The position numbers and the translations under genes are program-made. A stretch of 14,268 nt of DNA from Bacillota bacterium (GTDB lineage Bacteria > Bacillota > Dehalobacteriia > UBA4068). The notes under the pieces are model-generated. The model was given only the letters and a program-made list of their open reading frames with translations. It was not told the DNA's origin and did not search any database. Of this stretch, positions 1 through 8,400 are shown in pieces (within the stretch, counting starts at the first letter, position 1; each line of letters starts with the position of its first letter). The stretch lies in NCBI GenBank assembly GCA_030528765.1, contig JAUMYD010000029.1:1-14268 (forward strand). The letters are read 5' to 3'.

Positions 1-59
1 GAGACCGATTTTTTGTTCTTTGTTCCGGGGCATCCCACAGTGGCGGGGCGGAAGAGCAG

Positions 60-497
60 CTACTCCTGCTCCTCCGGCAGGCGCAGCAGGGCATCGGCGG
101 CAGCCAGGCCCTCCATCAGCTGCCGGACAAGGGCCGGGTGATCCCGGTGGACCTGCCCCCAGCGCCGGTCGATCTCCTGCAGCAGTGTCTGCACCTTTTC
201 TTCCCCGGCCTGGGTCAGGGAAAGCTGCACCACCCGCTCGTCCTGCCTGCTGCGTTCCCGCAGCAGCAGGCCGCTTTGCTCCATTTTTTTACATAGTGTG
301 GAGGCATTCCCCTGGCCCAGCTCCAGCACGCGGCAGACGCCATTGACATTTTCGATATCACCGCTGCTGATCCCCAGCAACAGGAGGATCTGAATCAGGG
401 AAAGATCAGCCTCCCGAAGGATCGGCTCCATGCGCCGCTGGAAATTCACCCGGATGGAGCGAAGGATATGCAAAGCCTGCAACTGTGCGGAAAACAT
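60..497 (-). CDS. MarR-family transcriptional regulator
   Basis: A 145-residue protein of normal MarR length. It is expected to act as a dimeric DNA-binding repressor in the cytoplasm that releases its operator on binding a small ligand or on oxidation. The winged helix-turn-helix covers roughly residues 33-100. The recognition-helix segment GNASTLCKKMEQSGLLLRE (63-81) is followed by a wing with the typical D-E-R (86-88) and then the SLTQAGEE segment (93-100), all family hallmarks. The ATG at 495-497 has a GGAGG on the minus strand at 505-509, a good spacing. It diverges from the lipid kinase gene at 751. A perfect inverted repeat lies in its leader at 513-531, suggesting autoregulation. The ligand and the regulon cannot be told from the sequence. 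Family assignment is firm; specific role is unknown. Confidence 0.88.
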   Translation of the reverse strand: MFSAQLQALHILRSIRVNFQRRMEPILREADLSLIQILLLLGISSGDIENVNGVCRVLELGQGNASTLCKKMEQSGLLLRERSRQDERVVQLSLTQAGEEKVQTLLQEIDRRWGQVHRDHPALVRQLMEGLAAADALLRLPEEQE

Positions 498-512
498 AAG
501 TACGCCTCCAAT

Positions 513-531
513 TATATCTAAAATAGATATA
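513..531. promoter_or_regulatory. Candidate MarR operator (perfect inverted repeat)
   Basis: The sequence TATATCT-AAAAT-AGATATA is a perfect 7-bp inverted repeat with a 5-bp centre. It lies in the marR 5' leader between the predicted promoter (556-584) and the ribosome binding site (505-509). Size, AT-richness and place match operators of MarR proteins that repress their own gene. The role is inferred. Confidence 0.6.
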
Positions 532-555
532 TTCTAAAACACAACAATGTGTTAT

Positions 556-584
556 ACGATACGCTGTTATTTTGCCTTTGTCAA
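556..584 (-). promoter_or_regulatory. Predicted sigma-A promoter of the marR gene
   Basis: On the minus strand, a perfect -35 TTGACA (584-579) is followed after 17 bases by TATCGT (561-556), a 4-of-6 match to the -10 consensus. Transcription would begin near 549, placing the inverted repeat at 513-531 inside the leader. A TATAAT at 516-511 is too close to the ribosome binding site to serve as the -10. Confidence 0.55.
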
Positions 585-750
585 TATCATAAACCTGAAA
601 AAATTTTGAATCCTGTAAAAGAAAACGGACGGCTCCTGCCGGAAAAAGGGGGAAGCTGAACTTAATTTGAAGCAGAAAGGATTTTCCTTTGGCTTGTAGA
701 ATATTCATGCCAGCGCAGAAGTATGTATTATATATGTAAAGATAGGATCA

Positions 751-1731
751 ATGGAAGTGCAGAAAGGAGTATGTCCCATCAAAATCAAGGTCATCATGAA
801 TCCCAAATCCGGCCGCCGTGTCATCCAGAAGAATCTGGAGATCATCCTTGGCCGCCTGCTTCTGGAGGGCACGGCGGAGCAGATCAGTGTCAGCCCCACC
901 AAAGCGCGGGGGGATGCGCGGGATACGGCTGCCCGGCTGCAGCCGGGTGAATTTGATCTGGTGATCGGCTGCGGTGGGGATGGCACCATCAATGAGATCC
1001 TGCATGGATTGATGCAGGGCGGCTGTGGCGCACCCCTGGCCATTTTGGCAGCAGGCACCAGCAATGATTTTGCCTATAGCATGAAGCTGCCGCAGGATCC
1101 GGAGGAATTCTGCCGGATGGTGCAGGAGGGGCAGCAGCGCCTGGTGGATGTGGGTATGGCAAACGGCCGCTATTTCATCAATGTGGCCTCCTTTGGTGCT
1201 TTTACGGAGATCGCCCACAGCACGCAGCAGGACTTCAAGGGGGTCCTTGGGAAGCTGGCCTATTATCTTACCGGGGTATGGAGCGCGCCGGAGCAGCTGG
1301 CTACGCTGGTGCCCGTTCGGATCAGCTCCCCGGAACACACTATGGAGGCGGAGCTGAGATTATGCCTGATCGCCAACTCCATGTCCGTGGGCTCCATCCG
1401 CTGGCTGATGCATAAGGCAGATGTGAGCGATGGAAAATTTGATGTGCTGCTGGTGAAAAAGAAGCCTCTCCTGCCGAAGGATACGGATTTTAGCTCCTAC
1501 ATTCTGAACGGAGATTTTCTGAACGACCCGGCCATCCAGTATTTCCAGACGGATTCCATCCGGATCGAATCTTTGGATGAGGAGATCTCCCGCAGTGTGG
1601 AGTTGGATGTGGATGGGGAATTTTGCGGGCATCTGCCTCTGGAGGTGCGGGTCCTGCATAAGGCTCTGCCCTTGCTGGTGCCCAGGGCAGCCGCTGCGGC
1701 AGGCGGGCGGTCCACGGCGCTGCCTATGTAG
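751..1731 (+). CDS. Diacylglycerol/lipid kinase, DagK/YegS/BmrU family
   Basis: A 326-residue ATP-dependent lipid kinase. The family phosphorylates diacylglycerol or related lipids at the inner membrane face, feeding phosphatidate back into phospholipid or lipoteichoic acid turnover. The DAGK catalytic domain is at the N-terminus: MNPKSG (16-21), the nucleotide-binding GGDGTINE (75-82) and GTSNDFA (102-108). The C-terminal beta domain ends with a DGE (288-290) of the usual kind. Length is normal (about 300-330). The start is uncertain. ATG 751 has only AGGA at 744-747 close upstream, and GTG 757 is better spaced from it. An AGGAG at 765-769 serves an out-of-frame ATG. A weak -10 TATTAT is at 726-731. 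It diverges from marR, so the repressor might control it, but the inverted repeat lies outside its own promoter area. The exact lipid substrate is not visible. Confidence 0.9.
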   Translation: MEVQKGVCPIKIKVIMNPKSGRRVIQKNLEIILGRLLLEGTAEQISVSPTKARGDARDTAARLQPGEFDLVIGCGGDGTINEILHGLMQGGCGAPLAILAAGTSNDFAYSMKLPQDPEEFCRMVQEGQQRLVDVGMANGRYFINVASFGAFTEIAHSTQQDFKGVLGKLAYYLTGVWSAPEQLATLVPVRISSPEHTMEAELRLCLIANSMSVGSIRWLMHKADVSDGKFDVLLVKKKPLLPKDTDFSSYILNGDFLNDPAIQYFQTDSIRIESLDEEISRSVELDVDGEFCGHLPLEVRVLHKALPLLVPRAAAAAGGRSTALPM

Positions 1732-1749
1732 GCTGCCGGTGCAAAACAG

Positions 1750-1793
1750 GCCCCTCCGGAGCAGGGCTTTCCCCCGGAAAAGGGGGCAGGGGC
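1750..1793 (+). terminator. Possible weak terminator after the lipid kinase
   Basis: A nested hairpin can form: outer arms GCCCCT (1750-1755) and AGGGGC (1788-1793), inner arms CCCCC (1771-1775) and GGGGG (1782-1786). The T-tract does not follow directly (A-rich bases, then ATTTTT near 1806), so termination is uncertain. Confidence 0.3.
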
Positions 1794-1833
1794 AGGGAAA
1801 AAAAGATTTTTCACGAAAAAAACAGAAAAGCCC

Positions 1834-1862
1834 TTGCCAAGCCCTTGTTTTTCTGCTAAAAT
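1834..1862 (+). promoter_or_regulatory. Predicted promoter of rpmB
   Basis: TTGCCA (1834-1839) and TAAAAT (1857-1862) are separated by 17 bases, and TGC directly before the hexamer makes an extended -10. Transcription would begin near 1869, giving a leader of about 55 bases with a small hairpin (AGCGG/CCGCT). Confidence 0.65.
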
Positions 1863-1924
1863 TGAGTGGTGCGTAAAAGCGGTGCTCCCGCTTGAGATAT
1901 CCGCTGACAAAGGAGGTGCCAAGC

Positions 1925-2113
1925 ATGGCAAAATGTAAGATTTGCGGTAAGACTGTTCATTCCGGTATGAGCGTCAGCCATTCCCATATCCGCACGAAAC
2001 GCCAATGGAAACCCAACCTGCAGACTGTCCGCGCGTATGTTAACGGGACTCCGCAGAAGGTCACCGTTTGCACGCGTTGCCTACGTTCCGGTAAAGTTCA
2101 GAGAACTGTCTAA
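1925..2113 (+). CDS. rpmB: 50S ribosomal protein bL28
   Basis: A 62-residue basic protein of the large ribosomal subunit. The sequence has the L28 pattern: an N-terminal CKICGK, the SHSHIRTKRQWKPNLQ core (18-33), and a C-terminal CTRC. Cysteines 4, 7, 49 and 52 form a complete zinc-ribbon set, so this is the zinc-binding (C+) version. The ATG at 1925 is chosen because AAGGAGG lies at 1911-1917 and because upstream in-frame codons lack L28 similarity. It has its own promoter and terminator. leuS follows on the same strand. Confidence 0.97.
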   Translation: MAKCKICGKTVHSGMSVSHSHIRTKRQWKPNLQTVRAYVNGTPQKVTVCTRCLRSGKVQRTV

Positions 2114-2144
2114 CCGGTATACAGCCAACTACAGACAAGCAAAC

Positions 2145-2180
2145 AAAGAGGCTGTCCCCACCGACAGTCTCTTTCTTTTT
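2145..2180 (+). terminator. Intrinsic terminator after rpmB
   Basis: Arms AAAGAGGCTGTC (2145-2156) and GACAGTCTCTTT (2163-2174) pair over 12 bp with one G-U, loop CCCACC, followed by CTTTTT. Confidence 0.85.
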
Positions 2181-2202
2181 ATCCGGATCCCCCTTTCCCC
2201 GG

Positions 2203-2330
2203 CCGGCACGCAGAAGCTGCCGGGAAGCGGGAAGCCCCGGCTCATGCAAAGGCAAATACCCCGGGAGGCCTTCCCTTTGGAAGGCGCCGGGGCACCGCGG
2301 TTTGGGGCGATGCAGCCCTTTTTCTTTCTA
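2203..2330 (+). promoter_or_regulatory. Structured leader of leuS with terminator-like hairpin
   Basis: Three hairpins can be drawn between the rpmB terminator and leuS. The first has arms CCGGCA (2203-2208) and TGCCGG (2218-2223). The second is strong and two-part: CCCCGG (2259-2264) with CCGGGG (2287-2292), and GCCTTCC (2268-2274) with GGAAGGC (2279-2285). The third has GGGC (2305-2308) with GCCC (2315-2318), followed by TTTTTCTTT, and so resembles a terminator. The segment GGGGCACCGCGG (2289-2300) recalls the T-box core (UGGNACCGCG), but the U that should contact the tRNA end is G here, and the leader is short for a T-box. Attenuation of leuS is therefore only a possibility. No separate promoter was seen. 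Confidence 0.35.
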
Positions 2331-2354
2331 AGCCCAATAAAGGAGAACGCAACT

Positions 2355-4829
2355 ATGGAGAGAAAATATGATTTTTCCGCCATTGAAGGCAAATGGCAAA
2401 AATCCTGGGAGGAGCAGGGCCTGTATAGCGTCCAGCCTGACCCGGAAAAAGAAAAATTCTACCTGCTGGAGATGTTCCCTTACCCCTCCGGCAAGCTGCA
2501 TATGGGCCATGTGCGGAACTATTCCATCGGTGATGTGCTGGCCCGCTACTACAGCATGAAGGGCAAAAACGTCATGCACCCTATGGGCTGGGACAGCTTT
2601 GGCCTGCCCGCGGAAAATGCCGCCATCAAAAACGGCGTGGAGCCTGCCAAATGGACCCTGGCCAATATGGACAGTATGCGGCAGCAGCTGAAGACCCTGG
2701 GCATCAGCTATGACTGGAATCGGGAAGAAGGCACCTGCCTGCCGGAATACTATAAATGGACCCAGTGGATCTTCACCCAGCTTTATAAGAAGGGCCTGGC
2801 CTATAAGAAAAAGGCCGCTGTCAACTGGTGCCCCTCCTGCGCCACCGTTCTCGCCAATGAGCAGGTGGTGGAGGGCAAATGCGAACGCTGCGGCGAGGTG
2901 GTGGAAAAGCGGGATCTGGAACAGTGGTTCTTCCGCATCACCGATTACGCCCAGCGCCTGCTGGATGATCTGGTCAAGCTGCCCGGCTGGCCGGATAAGG
3001 TAAAAACCATGCAGGAAAACTGGATCGGCCGCAGCGAAGGCGTGCAGCTCACCTTCACCACCGAAGCAGGCGATGCAGCCCCCGTCTTCACCACCCGTGT
3101 GGATACGGTCTATGGCGTCACCTACATGGTGCTGGCACCGGAGCATCCCCTGGTGGCAAAGCTCACTGCCGGCACCGAATACGAGCAGCCGGTGAAGGAC
3201 TTCGTGAAGAAGGTCAGCCAGCTCAGCTTCATCGACCGCACCAGCTCTGATCTGGAAAAAGAGGGCATGTTCATCGGCGCTTATGCCATCAACCCGGTCA
3301 GCGGGAAGAAGATCCCCATCTGGATCACCAACTATGTGCTTTATGAATACGGCACCGGCGCGGTCATGGGTGTTCCTGCCCATGATCAGCGCGACTTTGA
3401 ATTCGCCAGCAAATACGGGCTGGAGATCCGGCGGGTCATCGCCCCGGAAGGCTGGGACGGCAGCGAGCTGACGGAAGCCTGGACGGAGCATGCCGGTTAT
3501 ATGGTAAACAGCGGTGATTTCGACGGCCTCTCCATGCCGGAGGCGCTGGAAAAGATCGCCGATTTCGTGGAAGAAAAGGGCTGGGGCAAGCGCATCGTCA
3601 ATTTCCGCCTGCGTGACTGGCTCATCTCCCGCCAGCGTTACTGGGGCGCGCCCATCCCCATCGTCTACTGCCCCAAATGCGGCGAACAGCTGGTTCCCGA
3701 TGATCAGCTGCCTGTGCTGCTGCCCACGGATGTGGAATTCAAGCCCACCGGGGAAAGCCCGCTGAAGACCAGCCCCAGCTTTGCCCATGCCACCTGCCCC
3801 ATCTGCGGCGGCCCTGCCACCCGGGAGATGGATACCATGGACACCTTCGTCTGCTCCAGCTGGTATTTCCTGCGTTACTGCGATGCCCACGACCCCAATG
3901 AGGCCTTCAACAAGAGCCTGGCGGATTACTGGATGCCCGTTGACCAGTATATCGGCGGCGTGGAGCATGCCATCCTGCACCTGATGTACGCCCGCTTCCT
4001 CACCAAGGTCCTGCATGATCTGGGTCTGGTGGAAGCAGATGAGCCCTTCACCAACCTGCTCACCCAGGGCATGGTGCTGAAGGACGGCGCAAAGATGAGC
4101 AAATCCCTGGGCAATGTGGTCAGCCCGGATACCATCATCGAGAAATACGGCGTGGATACCGCCCGCCTCTTCATCCTCTTTGCCGCCCCGCCGGAACGTG
4201 ACCTGGAATGGAACGATGCCGCCGTGGAAGGCTGCTACCGCTTCCTGAACCGTGTCTGGCGTCTCTTCAGCCGGGCACTGGAGCTTCCCGGCCTGCGGGA
4301 AGCCGCTGCCGTGGATACCGCCGCCCTCTCCGGCGCGGATCGGGATATGCACCGCATGAGCCATGTGACGGTCAAGCGCGTCACCGAGGATATCGCTGTC
4401 CGCTTCCAGTTCAACACCGCCATTTCCGCCATCATGGAGATGGTGAATGCCTTCACCGAATACCTGGATAAGGGCGAGGCCAACGCCGCTGTGGTGGCGG
4501 AGGCTGTGGAGAAGCTGGCCCTGCTGCTGGCCCCCTTCGTGCCCCACATCGCAGAGGAGATCTGGATGGAGCTGGGCCACGAAGAGAGCATCCACCTGGC
4601 CCAGTGGCCGGACTATTCCGAAGCGGCCCTGGCCAAGGATTCCGTGGAGATCGTGCTGCAGATCAACGGCAGGATCAAGGCCCGCCTGGAAGTTTCTGCC
4701 CAGGCCAGCCAGGAAGAGCTGATCGCTTTGGCGGAAAGCCAGCCCGGCTTTGCGGAATGGACCGCCGGAAAGACCCCGGTGAAGAAGATCGCCATCCCCG
4801 GCAAGCTGGTGAATATCGTTGTGAAATAG
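2355..4829 (+). CDS. leuS: Leucyl-tRNA synthetase
   Basis: An 824-residue class I aminoacyl-tRNA synthetase that charges tRNA-Leu with leucine in the cytoplasm; bacterial LeuRS is usually 800-870 residues. The ATP-site signature HMGH is at 49-52 and KMSKS at 580-584. The CP1 editing domain has the threonine-rich TTRVDTVYG (246-254) and GVPAHDQRDFEF, where D347 matches the editing aspartate of E. coli LeuRS. Zinc-type cysteines occur at 159/162/176/179, and more lie in the YCPKCGE and CPICGG segments of the second insertion. The C-terminal part has the anticodon-binding helical domain and ends in VKKIAIPGKLVNIVVK. ATG 2355 is chosen for AAGGAG at 2340-2344; the open frame runs further upstream, but that part is the rpmB shadow frame and leader. 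It is closed by a strong terminator. Confidence 0.98.
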   Translation: MERKYDFSAIEGKWQKSWEEQGLYSVQPDPEKEKFYLLEMFPYPSGKLHMGHVRNYSIGDVLARYYSMKGKNVMHPMGWDSFGLPAENAAIKNGVEPAKWTLANMDSMRQQLKTLGISYDWNREEGTCLPEYYKWTQWIFTQLYKKGLAYKKKAAVNWCPSCATVLANEQVVEGKCERCGEVVEKRDLEQWFFRITDYAQRLLDDLVKLPGWPDKVKTMQENWIGRSEGVQLTFTTEAGDAAPVFTTRVDTVYGVTYMVLAPEHPLVAKLTAGTEYEQPVKDFVKKVSQLSFIDRTSSDLEKEGMFIGAYAINPVSGKKIPIWITNYVLYEYGTGAVMGVPAHDQRDFEFASKYGLEIRRVIAPEGWDGSELTEAWTEHAGYMVNSGDFDGLSMPEALEKIADFVEEKGWGKRIVNFRLRDWLISRQRYWGAPIPIVYCPKCGEQLVPDDQLPVLLPTDVEFKPTGESPLKTSPSFAHATCPICGGPATREMDTMDTFVCSSWYFLRYCDAHDPNEAFNKSLADYWMPVDQYIGGVEHAILHLMYARFLTKVLHDLGLVEADEPFTNLLTQGMVLKDGAKMSKSLGNVVSPDTIIEKYGVDTARLFILFAAPPERDLEWNDAAVEGCYRFLNRVWRLFSRALELPGLREAAAVDTAALSGADRDMHRMSHVTVKRVTEDIAVRFQFNTAISAIMEMVNAFTEYLDKGEANAAVVAEAVEKLALLLAPFVPHIAEEIWMELGHEESIHLAQWPDYSEAALAKDSVEIVLQINGRIKARLEVSAQASQEELIALAESQPGFAEWTAGKTPVKKIAIPGKLVNIVVK

Positions 4830-4849
4830 CTTTTGCCTGTGATACAGAA

Positions 4850-4886
4850 AGCCCGGCCCCTCGAAAGAGGCTGCCGGGCTTTTTTG
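4850..4886 (+). terminator. Intrinsic terminator after leuS
   Basis: Outer arms AGCCCGGC (4850-4857) and GCCGGGCT (4873-4880), inner arms CCTC/GAGG around a GAAA tetraloop, followed by a run of seven T. Confidence 0.93.
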
Positions 4887-5056
4887 TGCCTTCCCCCGGG
4901 CCGGGCTCCGGCACCTGCTCCTCTTTTTTACAGCATGCTTTATTCGACTGCAGGAGAGACTTTTGCCGAAGAAATTTTTGTTCTTATACTAAAAACCCTT
5001 ATAAATTGCGTATAGGCTTCTCATCCGGCAAAAAGTCTGCGTATTTTTTGGATTTG

Positions 5057-5086
5057 TTGACAGGAAAAGAATACTTATAATATAAT
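5057..5086 (+). promoter_or_regulatory. Strong predicted promoter of the secreted metallopeptidase
   Basis: Perfect TTGACA (5057-5062) and perfect TATAAT (5081-5086), 18 bases apart, in a notably AT-rich island. Transcription would begin near 5093. The preceding 170 bases (4887-5056) hold no gene I can support; a weaker TATACT lies at 4985-4990. Confidence 0.75.
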
Positions 5087-5092
5087 AAAATA

Positions 5093-5448
5093 TATGAATA
5101 TGCATGTATTTTTTCAATACTCTTAATGTGCTCCGGCTGCAGGCTTTTTGCCCTGTCGGGGCAGGCCGTTTTCTGGTCATGGCGCAGGACCGGGCAGCAC
5201 GCCCGTGTGTTTTGCATTTTTTACCGGAAGGGAGGGGGAGAAGAAAAAAGCCTATGCTTGCTTGGGAAGATGAAACCCCTGGCCAGGAGTGGCCCCGCGA
5301 AACAAACTTCGCCGGGCCGTCAGGGGGAAGCACCAAAGGGTGCAGAAGAGAAGTTCGTGCAGTATGTGACATTTACCTTGAAAAACTAAAAATTCCAGGC
5401 CTGAGCAGGGCTTTCCCGGCTTTGGCCGCGGCAGAAAGGTGGGTTTAC
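5093..5448 (+). promoter_or_regulatory. Long untranslated leader, unassigned
   Basis: About 355 bases separate the predicted transcription start from the metallopeptidase ATG. The frame is open upstream from 5104, but it has no ribosome binding site there, and a signal peptide begins exactly at 5449, so I read this as leader. It can form local hairpins, for example CGGGC (5191-5195) with GCCCG (5201-5205) followed by T-rich DNA including TTTTTT, GGCCA/TGGCC near 5280-5295, and GCACC/GGGTGC near 5330-5343. I do not recognise a known riboswitch in it. Confidence 0.35.
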
Positions 5449-8400
5449 ATGAAAAAGATAAAAGCTTTCAGGCTGCTCCTTTTGATCCTGTCCCTGGGTA
5501 TTTTCTTTGCAGCCGTATGTGGTTCGGCGCTGGCAGCAGAGCCGGCTTCCGGCGGCATCACTAAGGTAAATCTCATCACCGGGCAGGAGCTGGAGATCCT
5601 CTACAGCCAGCCGGTGAAAAGTGCAGCACAGGCAGAGGAGCTCTTCACCGTCTATGTGGATGGCAAAGAGGCTGATTTTGCGTTCCTTTCTTATTTTGAT
5701 CAGGGGGAATATGCCGAGGCACCGGTGATCAACATTCGCCTGAAAACGCCCCTGGTCTCCGGCGCGCATACCTATCACACCATCACGGATGAGACCGCCA
5801 AGCGTGTAGAGATCCAGGCCAAGGGGCAGGCTGTTAAGGTGGCTGCCGACTGGGTGCCGTACTACACCTTCACGGATCAGCTGGTGGAAAACGGCACCAA
5901 GGGCGAGCGGGGAAACCGCGGCTCCCGCGGGCTGATGTGGGTCTGGGGCAATGAGAATTCCCGCTGCTCCGACGAATCCACCGCCCATGTGCCCACTGCG
6001 GTCCCGAACCGCCTGAATCCCACAAATCCGGAAAGCCATTATACCAATTTCCAGAATAATTACCGCTCTGCTCAGTGGGTGGTCTCCACCTATGTGACCG
6101 CCGCCATCGACCGCACCGTGGGCCGCTCCGAGCAGCTGGTGAACGCTGCCAATACCCAGGGCATGCGCGTTGTGGTGGTGGGCAACGGCCAGAGCGTCTA
6201 CACCGTCCCGGAATATCGCCATCTCTATGTTTCCGGCGTGACCAAGGACTGGGACAGCCGCGTCACCATCTCCGGCAGCCGGGAGATCCCCATCATCGTT
6301 ACCACCGCAGAAGATGTCTGCCGCGTGAAGGGCGAGAACAAGACGGCCTTCTCCGACACCAGCTTCCTGATGCTGCGGGAATTTGCCAAGCTCTTCCTGG
6401 AGCTGGGCGTGAAGGATGGCTGGAGCAAATTCGTCCTGGGCATCTATGATGATCCGGATGCCTATAACTGCTATAAGCGCCTGCAGGAAAACTATGCCAA
6501 ATCCAAGGCCGCCAAGCTCTGGCCCGGCACCAATGTGCTGAACAGCCTGGAGGATTACTATGTCTACGGCACCCTGGTCTATTTTGAGGCCCTGCCGGAA
6601 GCTGCCACCTGGCAGAAGGAAGCCTTCCCCATCAATACCCGCCGGGAGCTGCTGGAATATGACCTGGCGCTCTATGAATCCATGGTGGAAGTCTATGGCG
6701 AATGGGAATACTTCGTGGGCGGCGGCACGGGCAGCTCGGATGTCTCCCGCCGCTGGGGCGCTCCCTGGTATAAGCATAACCAGGTGGATAACTACACCGT
6801 GGTGAACGGGAAGATCCAGCCCTATGCTCCGCTGCAGGTGGAGGAAGTGAACCTGATCTCCCCCAGCCAGGTGGAAGTGGTCTTTAACCGTGAGATCAAG
6901 GATCTGGACGAGCTGCGTACCCTGCAGAACTGGTCCCTGAAATGGACCCCTGCCAAGGATAATACCATCCAGATCGGTGAAGAAAGCTACACCTTCAAGG
7001 CCGGCACCACCTATACCTTTGATGCAGAGTCCTCCCCGGCTCTGGTCATGGAATATTATATGTGGAAGACTCTGACCCTGAAGGTCACCGGCAACAAATT
7101 CAATACCGGCTATATGGGCAGCGAGATCGGCGGCTTTACGGAGGAAGAGATCCAGAAGGCCTTCGATTCCAGCCTCAGCGTGGAAGAGGGCTATAAGCCC
7201 TGGTTCACCGAGGATGCCTATTACCGGGATCTGAACCCCATCGGCACCCCCTTCATGGGCGATCTGGGCGACATCAGCGGCTGGCAGGCGGATATTGAAA
7301 GTGAGCGTACCTTCTACGCTGTCAGCCCCAAGGTCTATGATGCACAGACCCCGGAATTCATCAAGGAGCAGAAGCTGGTGAAGGCAGAGCCCATCCCCCG
7401 CTCTCATTTCTACGGCATGCCCAGCGCATTGGAGAAGGGCGAATATGTCCGCTTTGATGCAGCAAAGGGCGGCTATGTGGCCTATGACAAGAAGAACCAG
7501 CCGGTGAACGGCGGCGCGGTTCGCATCCCCGTGGCGGTGAACGGCAGCCTGAAGCTGGAATTCAAGGGCAGCCCCGCTGTGAAGGACTGGGCCGGAAACG
7601 CCCTGCCCGCCAAGACCTATGAGGTGCAGCTGAAGCCCTGGAACACCCAGATCATGCGCAGCGAAAAGACCGGCATTTATGTTTACGCCGACGCAGAGAC
7701 CCAGAAGAATTCCCTGCTTGTGGGCTTAGATTACAGTTATTACATGTACTCCGGCGGCCAGGACTACCTGGGCCAGCGCATCGCCGACGGCTTCAACTTC
7801 TTCTTCTATCATAAAAACGTGAAGACCGGCGAATACGGCTCCGCAGGTCTGGATATTCTGGGCTATCACAATCATATGTATATGGCGCCCAACCGCCGCA
7901 GCCTCTACAACGCAGGCCCCACCGTCCTCTATGCGGAGGGTCTGGGCTACGGCATCTGCTCCAGCATGGAATACTCCCTGCTGCGGGATTACCCCTACAC
8001 CCGCTACGACCATGAATCCATCATGCACCATGAAGGCGTGCATTCCGTGGAATTCCCCGGCATGCTCTACTTCACGGACCTGAACTTCGAAGGCCACCAG
8101 ATCTGGAAGCAGGTCAAGACCGATCTCTGGATGGACAGCAACACCTATGCCGGCGGCTCCATGGCGGAATGGCTGGCCACCGTCTCCACCTATTGGTTCG
8201 GCACCATGCGTGAATCCGTGGATGGCTCCATCACCGGCGTCTGGACGCCCTTCAGCACCCGCGAAGAGCTCTATGCCTATGACCCGCTGACCTATCAGTT
8301 CATGAAGAAGATCTATTATAACGGCGAGACCTACCTGGATCCCAATAAGGTCCCCGGCGGCAGCAGCGCTGTTCCCGGCTGGGATGAAAAGGGCAATTCC

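Noticed and set aside
511..516. TATAAT on the minus strand as the marR -10 box
   Set aside because: Transcription would begin at or inside the ribosome binding site, leaving no room for translation initiation; the TTGACA/TATCGT pair at 556-584 fits better.
2037..2354. An N-terminal extension of leuS reaching into rpmB
   Set aside because: It overlaps rpmB and its terminator, has no LeuRS similarity, and ATG 2355 has a good AAGGAG.
2328..4595. A 755-codon open frame on the minus strand opposite leuS
   Set aside because: A shadow of strong codon bias in leuS: low-complexity His/Ala/Gly-rich product, no domain, no ribosome binding site. The same holds for the long minus frames opposite the metallopeptidase (5386-7407, 7726-8925).
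5240..5400. A cobalamin or c-di-GMP riboswitch in the metallopeptidase leader
   Set aside because: Fragments such as GGCCAGGAG and GAAGCACC recall those classes, but the order and conserved cores do not match by eye.
5104..5448. An N-terminal extension of the metallopeptidase (frame open from 5104)
   Set aside because: No ribosome binding site at 5104; the extension has no recognisable domain, while a clear signal peptide and ribosome binding site occur at 5449. In GC-rich DNA an open frame of this length is expected by chance.
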